In this document: positions 53,501 through 60,485 of the stretch, in pieces | Layout: each line of letters opens with the position of its first letter | How positions within the stretch are numbered: the stretch's first letter is position 1 | From: Acidipropionibacterium acidipropionici | Lineage (GTDB): Bacteria; Actinomycetota; Actinomycetes; Propionibacteriales; Propionibacteriaceae | Assembly (NCBI RefSeq): GCF_001441165.1 | Contig: NZ_CP013126.1 | Coordinates: forward strand, 711,551-775,550 | DNA: 64,000 nt | Reading direction: 5' to 3' | Position numbers and translations under genes: made by a program | The notes under the pieces: generated by a model | Database searches by the model: none | What the model was told of the DNA's origin: nothing | The model's input: the letters and a program-made list of their open reading frames with translations, nothing else

Positions 53501-55237
53501 CTGGAGGATCCCCATCACTTTAGGAAGCCTCAGGAACTCCTCGAGGACGAACACCGTGTCCTCGAGCTCGCCTCCGGAATCGCCTCCGAGAAACACCGCA
53601 TTGTGATCCTTGATCGAGCAGTACCCACGGGTCGTCGGTATGACCTTGGCCTTCGAGACGACATCGTCTCCTCTGTTGCGGTAGACGAAAGCAAGGGCGT
53701 TTGCGGCGGAAGCCAAGTCATCTCCCTGCGCCCACTCTCCGAGCCAAGACACGATGCCGCGCTTCGGCATCGCCTCCAGAGCGCGCTTTTGATCGCGGCC
53801 ATCGACGAGGATGCTCTGATTGACGGCCGCAACGCAGAGGTCACGGAGACGAGTTCGGCGCTGTGGAGACGTGTAGCACTGCCAGTGCGGCGCATCGGTG
53901 CCAGTGTTGGGCGACAGCGACCATCGCTTCATCGTTCCCGCCGGGACCTCCGGTGCATTGAAGTCCAGCGGCAGCAGATCCTTCGGCGTGCAGAGCTCGC
54001 CGTCCCCGTCCGGGATGATCGGTGTCGCGGCCGCCAGCTTCGGAACCTTCGCCGACAGTGCGCGTCCGCCGAAGGACGACTCCTCCCGGCCACGTGCGGG
54101 GAGATAGTCGAGATGCGCAGCGGGATCGTCAGCGGTCCGTACGCGGGTCAGGATCTCCACGAAGAGTCCGATCAGAGTATCGAGGATCTCGTTGTTGTAC
54201 GTGTTGTTGATCAGAGATGTGCGGTCGTCGTTCACGCTCCACGGGGCATTGAAGATCGCCGACGCCGATGTCGCATCCTGAAGCGGGAAGTATGACCAGA
54301 ACTCGCCCTTCTTCAACGTCGAGTACTCCGCGGGGACGGCGACGGTGACTTTGACCTCCTCGCGCGAGACGGCCTCGCCCACCTCGCGTCGAGCGTCCCA
54401 GGAAGGCCTATGCATCGCGTCGCCGACCAGCCACTCATCGCCGGATCCGTCGGGCCGCTGAATCTTCAGCCGTCCCCCGCCGAGATCCTTCGACACGTGG
54501 CTCGTCTCGAATCCATCGGGCCCGATGACTCTCAGCCTGATCTCTCTGACAGAGCCGACGAACAGCAGGAACTCGGACCGGAACTCCTTGATCTCTTTCC
54601 GCAGGCGAGCGAGATTCCGGGGGTCGGCCTGGGGCAGCCGAACGATGGTCGTGGCCCAGGCCGCAAGCTCAGCCAGGATCGGATCTCGGGGAATGGTCTT
54701 CCCGGCATCCACCTCCAGGGGCGTACGGAGGATCGGGAGGGCTCCGTCTCGATTTGAGATCATCCCGAGTCGCTGCCTCGCGACGCTCGTGTTGAACTCG
54801 AAGGAGACCGATCGGCTGAACACCTGCGGGTACGAACTCACAGCCAGCACCGACTTGAAACCGAGACCGAAGCGGCCGATCTCGTCCCCCCGCTTATCGC
54901 TGAGATACGCGTGGTAGATGGCGCCGAGTCCTTTGGCATTGAAGGGCGCCCCACCGTTCGCGCAGTACAAGGTCCTGTTCGGCTCGTCGAGCACGATCTC
55001 GACCCGGTTGTCCTCGCCCTTGCCATCGGACCCCGCCATGGCGTCAGCAGCGTTCTGCACCAGCTCAAGCAGGGTCCGGTTGGCGTACCCGCCGACTCGG
55101 ATCGACTCCTCCTGATTCGCATGCTCACGGATGAGCCTCGGATCCGCTCGATACGAGTCGAGCGCCCTGCTGAACTGTTCCCGCACCTCCCGTTCCAGCG
55201 TCGGATCCGGGCTCCACGACGAGTCAACAGCGGGCAC
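50525..55237 (-). CDS. GHKL ATPase - SF2 helicase fusion protein (about 1570 aa)
   Basis: The N-terminus (about 30-330) is an HSP90/sacsin-type GHKL ATPase: N-box LLELVQNAADAM, G1 box YCANGGAPF, G2 box GRFGLGFKS. A long middle part (330-1150) has no motif I recognise. The C-terminus (1170-1560) is an SF2 helicase: ELPTGAGKTRVAVE, VIVDEGHAAGD, GLSATPFKGKS, ILVFTPS and AYIQMAGRGLRGP. The start is GTG 55237, because AAGGAG at 55243-55248 gives a 5-nt spacing; GTG 55243 overlaps that site. It is the first gene of the minus-strand defence operon. GHKL-helicase fusions occur in defence islands and their mechanism is largely unknown. It could replace DrmD/DrmE of classical DISARM (inference). Confidence 0.8.
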   Translation of the reverse strand: MPAVDSSWSPDPTLEREVREQFSRALDSYRADPRLIREHANQEESIRVGGYANRTLLELVQNAADAMAGSDGKGEDNRVEIVLDEPNRTLYCANGGAPFNAKGLGAIYHAYLSDKRGDEIGRFGLGFKSVLAVSSYPQVFSRSVSFEFNTSVARQRLGMISNRDGALPILRTPLEVDAGKTIPRDPILAELAAWATTIVRLPQADPRNLARLRKEIKEFRSEFLLFVGSVREIRLRVIGPDGFETSHVSKDLGGGRLKIQRPDGSGDEWLVGDAMHRPSWDARREVGEAVSREEVKVTVAVPAEYSTLKKGEFWSYFPLQDATSASAIFNAPWSVNDDRTSLINNTYNNEILDTLIGLFVEILTRVRTADDPAAHLDYLPARGREESSFGGRALSAKVPKLAAATPIIPDGDGELCTPKDLLPLDFNAPEVPAGTMKRWSLSPNTGTDAPHWQCYTSPQRRTRLRDLCVAAVNQSILVDGRDQKRALEAMPKRGIVSWLGEWAQGDDLASAANALAFVYRNRGDDVVSKAKVIPTTRGYCSIKDHNAVFLGGDSGGELEDTVFVLEEFLRLPKVMGILQDCRFEMVSPRAIFNARLMSLGVSPSDDQLTSLWGLAKTLAPRDVQAVLDRHRDVIIKVPTRDGGWQWPTQTFDIGILLDPKYDGVVLDRERCVLSAVRRLGVITDVEPKFDLENEPLREDYKSWVIDQVNGARESGDRRIEEVDLYPSVVGSPGPVSILQMLADSGASDETKVQWTLKLLAHGDGLWSCEDRGSRDHYDVLSPVSWAVSRAGMVNSTDGPRKLDDVVAPQLIEYSGLLPIFLGKSGLVQNLDLPDSLDDVPAEVYWSALDKDEWRSDLRDGVIVRFVLAASRVAYDGGPLRRIPARVGRTVEGRPSSSVFIAVDDGQQKELLRRQKPFLRATPEEAELLASSLGCQRFEDSFSSTVVCEGQQETGPVLDVFPGLRESRASYSVNGISLIRAARITERTSTPDGVEEKALRWHADGVKIYVADDVPDGSLLGAINRALDLGLSDHELEEARKIGEAQELESYRQEALAGGDDADRLTAYFGDDDLVDALPKGLWSALEAQGMAKKMSLAELLLSVWGGDSIKQLADQFRDMGYTDVPTEWAGRPTTVAWLQRMGFGSEYAGRRAQPQDSRFIVPGAIRLSPLHDFQAELSRKLHEVLVKREEDGRALKAMLELPTGAGKTRVAVETVLRTFMKGELEGPVLWIAQSLELCEQAVQTWSTVWRGLDDERPLMVARLWGSNEVPEPDTRFSVIVATDMKLDKILDEPEYEWLWNASTVIVDEGHAAGDSTLYTRVLGRLGVDGRNWERPLVGLSATPFKGKSEERTERLARRFGGKLLSAFDENPYGELADRRVLARVDHRVLDGVNVALSAEEIDEVKQKRRLGSNVLDRVGQDDARMRILVKDILAQPWDWPILVFTPSVLSAQVLAAILRCQDVKAASVSGQTGRQERRDVIERFKNNEIQVLTNCDLLVQGFDAPGVRALYIARPTFSPNAYIQMAGRGLRGPANGGKDECQIVDMADNFGEMSQFLGFREYEELWREQS

Positions 55238-55301
55238 AAGCACTCCTTGCTCTTTTCAGTCTGCCTGGCGGCAGTCTAGGGGGACCCACTGACAGTTCGT
55301 G

Positions 55302-55351
55302 GCTGACGGCGAGGATTCCCATCGCCGCTGACGGCGAGGATTCCCATCGCC
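55302..55351. repeat. Perfect 25-bp tandem repeat in a divergent promoter
   Basis: Two identical head-to-tail units begin GCTGACGGCGAGG and end TTCCCATCGCC (55302-55326 and 55327-55351). Each unit contains the short dyad GGCGA...TCGCC. They fill most of the space between the GHKL-helicase operon (start 55237, minus) and the first C5 methyltransferase (start 55368, plus). They look like binding sites for a regulator of both units, possibly the methyltransferase itself. Confidence 0.7.
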
Positions 55352-55367
55352 GGATAGGATCAGCGCT

Positions 55368-56462
55368 ATGTCAGACGGCGAGATTCACGTGCTCGACCTC
55401 TTCGCGGGCACCGGTGGTCTCACCGCGGGTTTCCACGCGGGGTCGGCCAGATTCCGCAGTGTGGGCGCTGTCGAGATGGACAGGGCGGCAGCCGCGTCGT
55501 ATGCGGCGAGTTTCCCGGAGACGCCGGTGTCCCCCGGGAGAATCGAGGACTGGCTGGAGCGCGGCGACCTCCCCAAGAACGTCGACGTCGTCGTCGGCGG
55601 CCCGCCATGCCAGGGCTTCTCCACGCTGGGCCGCCAGGACGCCGAGGACGAGCGCAACACACTGTGGCGGCAGTACGCCCGGACCCTCGTGCTGACGCAG
55701 CCGAAGTACTTCGTCGTGGAGAACGTGGCTGCTTTCGCGAGGTCCCCTCAGTACCTGGACTTCGTCGCTGAGACCGGCCCCACGGGCTCACTGCGCGACT
55801 ACGCATTCCAGCATCGGATCCTCAACGCTGCCGACTACGGATCCCCCCAGCTCCGAAAGCGAGCCGTCCTCATCGGCTACCACCGGGATCTCGAGTTCCC
55901 CGGATTCCCCGAGCCCACACACGCGGCCGAACCGACCCTGAACGGACTCAAGCCATATGTCACCGTCGGCCAGGCTCTCAAGGGAGTCCCACTCGAGCCG
56001 GACAAGGACGACGTGCGCGATCGAGTGACGCACTTCCACAGCATCCCCATGCCGGGAGAATTCAGCCCTCGCGACCTCCACTGGAGCCGCACCTACACGA
56101 TGCTCTCCCGGAACCGCTTCGCCAACATCCCCGAGGGCGGCAACCGGTTCGACCTCCCCGCCGATCTCCTCGCACCGTGCTGGGTCAAGCACAAGACGGG
56201 TTCGGGGGACGTCATGGGGCGTCTGCGCTCGGACAGACCGTCGGTGACCATCCGAACAGAGTTCTTCAAGCCGGAGAAAGGCCGATACATCCACCCGAAG
56301 GCCGACCGGGCGATCACCCACTACGAGGCGGCACTGCTCCAAGGGTTCCCCACGGAGCATCGCTTCATCGGCAACCGCGGCGAGATCGCCCGACAGATCG
56401 GAAACGCCGTCCCCATCCCCCTGGGCGCAGCAATCGCCCGGCAGCTCGCGAAACAGTTCTGA
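55368..56462 (+). CDS. C5-cytosine DNA methyltransferase 1
   Basis: The 364-aa enzyme has all key motifs: I VLDLFAGTGGLTAGF, IV VVGGPPCQGFSTLG with the catalytic Cys, VI FVVENV, VIII SPQLRKRAVLIG and X ARQIGNAVPIPLG. It methylates C5 of cytosine in a specific DNA sequence. It is divergent from the helicase operon across the tandem repeat and convergent with a second 364-aa methyltransferase, with four bases between the stops. In DISARM class 2 the C5 methyltransferase DrmMII marks self DNA, the likely role here. The short variable region between VIII and X is the target-recognition domain. Confidence 0.9.
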   Translation: MSDGEIHVLDLFAGTGGLTAGFHAGSARFRSVGAVEMDRAAAASYAASFPETPVSPGRIEDWLERGDLPKNVDVVVGGPPCQGFSTLGRQDAEDERNTLWRQYARTLVLTQPKYFVVENVAAFARSPQYLDFVAETGPTGSLRDYAFQHRILNAADYGSPQLRKRAVLIGYHRDLEFPGFPEPTHAAEPTLNGLKPYVTVGQALKGVPLEPDKDDVRDRVTHFHSIPMPGEFSPRDLHWSRTYTMLSRNRFANIPEGGNRFDLPADLLAPCWVKHKTGSGDVMGRLRSDRPSVTIRTEFFKPEKGRYIHPKADRAITHYEAALLQGFPTEHRFIGNRGEIARQIGNAVPIPLGAAIARQLAKQF

Positions 56463-56466
56463 CGAT

Positions 56467-57561
56467 TCAGAGGATAAGGTCGCCAAGTGCCCGCCCGAGC
56501 GGCACGGGAACAGCGTTGCCGATCTGTTTGACGATCTCGGTGATGGGTCCCACGAACTTGTAGTCGGGCGGGAAACCCTGGAGGAGGGCGCCCTCGTAGG
56601 GCGTGATGGCGCGGTTCTCGGACGGGTGGAGATAGCGGCCCTTCTCGGGCTTCGTGAACTCGGTTCGGATGGTGACTGAAGGCTTGTCCCAGGACAGTCG
56701 GCCCATCACGTCCATGCTGCCGGTCGTGTGACTCAGCCAGGCCTTGCACTTCAGGTCATCGGGCAGGTCCATCCGATTGCCGCCCTCCGGGACCTTCGCG
56801 AAACGCTCGAGGGAGATCGGCCGGTAGTTCCGGTCAACGTGGAGCTCCTTCGCCGTGTAGGGGCCCGCGAAGGACCTGCCGTCGCGCATCTCTTCGCGTC
56901 CGCCCGGCAGATCATGCGGAGCGGGCAGGCCACCGATGACGTCTCTGACCGTCCGCCACGTCGCGGGATCCGGATGGGTCTTGACTGGAGCACCGGGATC
57001 GGGGAGGTCTCGAAGATGGCCGATCACGACCGTGCGCTTACGGACCTGCGCCGCTCCGTACTCGGCCGCGTTGAGCACGTACGGATGGATCTCATAGTCG
57101 GCGAGGGGTTCACCCGGCTCAGTTGACTTCTTGAAGAGCTGGAACTGGGGCGACTTGAGAAACTGGGGAACGTTCTCCAAGACGAAGTAACTGGGCTGAG
57201 CAAGATGCACGGTCTGCGCGTAGCTCTGCCAGAGGACATTTCGCTCGTCATCGACACGCCGCAGCCCGAGCGCGGAGAAGCCCTGACACGGCGAACCGCC
57301 GATCACCACATCGACGCTGGGGACATCCGCGACCTTCAGCCACTCCTGGATGCTTCCGGTGAAGACCTCGCCCTCATGATTGAGCGCATACCCGGCAGCC
57401 GCACGGGGTTCGAGTTCGACGGCCGCCACGGTCCGGTAGCGACTGCTGGCCTGGTGGAAGCCCTCGCTGAGACCGCCGACGCCGGCGAAGAGGTCGAGCA
57501 CGCTCAGCGTCGCCTGCGGGGCGGCGCTGCTGAGCGGAGGCCGGGCCTCGGTGATCGTCAC
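56467..57561 (-). CDS. C5-cytosine DNA methyltransferase 2
   Basis: The 364-aa paralogue of the neighbouring enzyme has motif I VLDLFAGVGGLSEGF, motif IV VIGGSPCQGFSALG (Ser in place of the usual first Pro, catalytic Cys kept), VI FVLENV, VIII AQVRKRTVVIG and X VKQIGNAVPVPLG. Both proteins share SVTIRTEF-KPEKGRY and ENRAITxYEGALLQGFP-type blocks, pointing to duplication and divergence. The GTG start at 57561 has no ribosome site but a TACGCT box six bases upstream, so it is probably a leaderless transcript. It is divergent from the DUF1156 methyltransferase gene across 86 bp. The two enzymes may recognise different or complementary strands of the target. Confidence 0.88.
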   Translation of the reverse strand: MTITEARPPLSSAAPQATLSVLDLFAGVGGLSEGFHQASSRYRTVAAVELEPRAAAGYALNHEGEVFTGSIQEWLKVADVPSVDVVIGGSPCQGFSALGLRRVDDERNVLWQSYAQTVHLAQPSYFVLENVPQFLKSPQFQLFKKSTEPGEPLADYEIHPYVLNAAEYGAAQVRKRTVVIGHLRDLPDPGAPVKTHPDPATWRTVRDVIGGLPAPHDLPGGREEMRDGRSFAGPYTAKELHVDRNYRPISLERFAKVPEGGNRMDLPDDLKCKAWLSHTTGSMDVMGRLSWDKPSVTIRTEFTKPEKGRYLHPSENRAITPYEGALLQGFPPDYKFVGPITEIVKQIGNAVPVPLGRALGDLIL

Positions 57562-57647
57562 GTGGTCAGCGTAGCCAGCCGGTCGGACACTCGCACACGC
57601 TACCGATAGTGTTAAGGCGCCTATACGCCGCACTGCTGAGGAAGCCG

Positions 57648-60485
57648 ATGTCCGTCCGTCGCAAGCTGATCGAAGTCTCACTCCCCCTGGACGAGATCAA
57701 CGCCCAGGCCGCACGCGAGAAGTCGATCCGGCACGGACACCCGTCCACCCTCCACCTCTGGTGGGCACGGCGGCCCCTCGCCGCGGCACGATGCGTGCTC
57801 TTCGCACAGCTCGTGGACGACCCCGCCTCGCGGGAGGACGACATCGCCGAGAAGTACCGTGCCAAGGGCCTGCCCGAAGACCAGGTGGAGAAGATGACCT
57901 CGGCCGAAGTCATCATCGAGCGGCAGCGGCTCCACGACATGCTGGCCAAGCTCGCCAACTGGGACAACCTCAACGACGAGAAGCTCTGGAACGACGCACG
58001 CACCGAGATCCAGAAATCCTGCGACGGCAACCCACCAGCGATCCTCGACCCGTTCGCCGGCGGAGGGACCATCCCCCTGGAAGCCCAGCGGCTCGGGCTG
58101 GAGGCGCACGCGAGCGACCTCAATCCCGTCGCGGTGCTCATCAACAAGGCGATGATCGAGATCCCGCCGAAGTTCGCCGACATGCCGCCGGTGCACCCCA
58201 ACGCCCAGGACAAGCTCTTGGGGTGGAAGGGCGCGCAGGGACTGGCCGACGATGTGCGGTACTACGGGACCTGGATGAAAGCCGAAGCTGAGAAGAGGAT
58301 CGGTCATCTCTATCCGAAGGCCACCCTGGAGGACGGCGCGGAGGCGAATGTCATCGCGTGGATCTGGGCGCGAACTGTCACGTGCCCCAATCCCGTGTGC
58401 GGCATCGAGATGCCGCTCGTCCGCTCCTGGTGGCTCGGGAAGAAGAAGGGCAAGGAGGCCTACGTCGTGCCCGAGGTGGTGGACGGCAAAGTTCACTTCT
58501 CCATCGGTCACGATCCGAAGCAGGCCCCCACCAAGGACAACGACGGGACTGTAGGTCGCCAAGGGGGTCACTGCATAGCGTGCGGGTCGGCGGTCGACTT
58601 CACCTATATCCGAAGCGAGGGACAGGCCCAGCGAATCGGCGAAAGGCTCATGGGAGTCGTGGCAGAAGGCAAGAGATGCAGAGTCTACTTGAACCCCACG
58701 CCGACGCACATTGAAGCAGCCGACATCGAACCGCCATCTCGCGTTCCCCAAGGAGAGTTGTTCGACTGGCCGGGACGAATCAATGTTGTTCGCTACGGCA
58801 TTACGAAGTTCTCTCAGCTGTTCACGAACCGGCAGCTTGTCGCCCTGACGACATTCTCCGACCTCGTAGGCGAGGCCCGGGAGCGGGTCCTCGCAGACGC
58901 CGATACGCGGGCCTCGACCTCCCCCGGCTCCAACAGCGACGCCGCCGCATACGCCGACGCCGTGGCGACATATCTCGCCATGACCCTCAGCCGCATGGCC
59001 AACAAATCCACAACCATTGCGACTTGGGACTCTAGCTCCAAGATGGAGGCTGTGAGAAGCGTCTTTTCTCGTCAAGCACTTCCCATGTCATGGGATTATG
59101 CTGAAGCGAACTGCTTCGCAGATTCCAGTGGTTCATTTAAAGCGGACATTAAGTGGATTTGCGATTCCATTGAGGCCCTTCCGTCCACCGGCCCGTCTGG
59201 GGTGGCCCGACAGGGGGATGCCGCAAATCTTGTTTCAACAACACTTCTGCTGTCCACCGATCCTCCGTACTATGACAATATCGGGTACTCGGATCTCTCC
59301 GATTTCTTCTATGTTTGGCTTCGGCGGTCACTGAAGGCCATCTATCCAGATCTCTTCCGAAGCTTGCTGGTGCCTAAGGACGAGGAACTCGTGGCCAATC
59401 CGTACCGACACAACGGAAGGTCCGGCGCCGAGGAGTTCTTCGAGGACGGGTTCCGGTCGGTGTTCCGACACGCACGCGAGCATGCCCGCAACGATTACCC
59501 GATGACCGTCTACTACGCCTTCAAGCAGGCAGACACCAAGGCGAGCGGCACAGCATCCACGGGTTGGGAGACCCTGCTCGAGGGCATGGTCCGTGAAGGT
59601 TGGGAGGTCACAGCCACGTGGCCTATGCGATCCGAGCTCAGCAATCGCATGCTGGCCAGCGGCACCAATGCACTCGCATCCTCCATCGTCCTGGCGCTCC
59701 GTCCCCGCCCCAAGGACGCGCCGATGATCGACAAGCGGGAGTTCCGCGACGAGCTGCGCAAGTCACTGCCCGAGCGCCTCCGCGAACTCCAGCAGGGGGC
59801 CATCGCGCCGGTGGATCTGGCCCAGGCCGCCATCGGACCGGGCATGGGCGTGTTCTCCCGGTACCGCCGAGTACTGGAGGCCGACGGCAGCTCGGTGACC
59901 GTGCGCGAGGCCCTCGTCATGATCAACACCGTCCTCGATGAGGTGCTCTCCGAGCAGGAGGGCGACTACGACGAGGTCACCCGCTGGTGCATCAAGTGGT
60001 TCGGCCAGTACGGCTTCACCGAGCAGGCCTACGGCATTGCCGAGACTCTCGCCTCCGCGGTGAACACATCGGTCGCAACGGTGGAGCGCAGTGGCGCCGC
60101 CTGGGCACACGGCGGCAAGGCGCGACTCCTCTCCCCGGACGATCTGGAGCTCGGCTACCGGCCGGATAGAGACGCCACCGTCACCACCTGGGAGATCACC
60201 CTCCATGCCGCCTTCGCGCTGCGGGTGGCCAGCGTCGACGAGGCGGCGAGGATCGTCGCCCAGGCTTCGGACCGGGTGGAGCCGCAGACGGTCAAGGAGC
60301 TCGCCTACCTGTGCTTCTCCCTGGCAGACAAGCGCAAGGACAGCCAGACCGCCCAGCTGTACAACGACCTCGTCACCTCCTGGCCCGACGTCACCGCGTC
60401 CCTCGACGACCTCAAGCGCGCCGGCGTCACGAGGATCTTCGACAGCCAGGAGGAGCTTCCGATGGAGGAGGAACTGTGGCACTGA
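57648..60485 (+). CDS. DUF1156-type adenine-specific DNA methyltransferase
   Basis: The 945-aa enzyme opens with the DUF1156 block IEVSLPLDEINAQAAREK and HPSTLHLWWARRPLAAAR. Motif I is LDPFAGGGTIPLEAQRLG (about 133). A zinc-type insert has CPNPVCGIEMP and GGHCIACGSAVDF. Catalytic motif IV is STDPPYYDNIGYSDLSDF (about 538). Such proteins are N6-adenine or N4-cytosine methyltransferases encoded in defence islands together with DUF499 ATPases. ATG 57648 has GAGGAA at 57638-57643; the frame is open from 57609 without support. A stretch of clearly lower GC (about 58.55-59.38 kb) lies inside the gene between motif I and just past motif IV. It overlaps the DUF499 gene by 10 nt. Confidence 0.88.
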   Translation: MSVRRKLIEVSLPLDEINAQAAREKSIRHGHPSTLHLWWARRPLAAARCVLFAQLVDDPASREDDIAEKYRAKGLPEDQVEKMTSAEVIIERQRLHDMLAKLANWDNLNDEKLWNDARTEIQKSCDGNPPAILDPFAGGGTIPLEAQRLGLEAHASDLNPVAVLINKAMIEIPPKFADMPPVHPNAQDKLLGWKGAQGLADDVRYYGTWMKAEAEKRIGHLYPKATLEDGAEANVIAWIWARTVTCPNPVCGIEMPLVRSWWLGKKKGKEAYVVPEVVDGKVHFSIGHDPKQAPTKDNDGTVGRQGGHCIACGSAVDFTYIRSEGQAQRIGERLMGVVAEGKRCRVYLNPTPTHIEAADIEPPSRVPQGELFDWPGRINVVRYGITKFSQLFTNRQLVALTTFSDLVGEARERVLADADTRASTSPGSNSDAAAYADAVATYLAMTLSRMANKSTTIATWDSSSKMEAVRSVFSRQALPMSWDYAEANCFADSSGSFKADIKWICDSIEALPSTGPSGVARQGDAANLVSTTLLLSTDPPYYDNIGYSDLSDFFYVWLRRSLKAIYPDLFRSLLVPKDEELVANPYRHNGRSGAEEFFEDGFRSVFRHAREHARNDYPMTVYYAFKQADTKASGTASTGWETLLEGMVREGWEVTATWPMRSELSNRMLASGTNALASSIVLALRPRPKDAPMIDKREFRDELRKSLPERLRELQQGAIAPVDLAQAAIGPGMGVFSRYRRVLEADGSSVTVREALVMINTVLDEVLSEQEGDYDEVTRWCIKWFGQYGFTEQAYGIAETLASAVNTSVATVERSGAAWAHGGKARLLSPDDLELGYRPDRDATVTTWEITLHAAFALRVASVDEAARIVAQASDRVEPQTVKELAYLCFSLADKRKDSQTAQLYNDLVTSWPDVTASLDDLKRAGVTRIFDSQEELPMEEELWH

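Noticed and set aside
52235-54295. 686-aa open frame on the plus strand inside the GHKL-helicase gene
   Set aside because: It is antisense to a gene with complete GHKL and helicase motifs, and the product is Arg/Asp/His-rich without any recognisable domain.
55385-55660. Short minus-strand frames inside the first C5 methyltransferase that might encode a control protein
   Set aside because: None has a ribosome site or helix-turn-helix, and all lie in phase with strong plus-strand coding.
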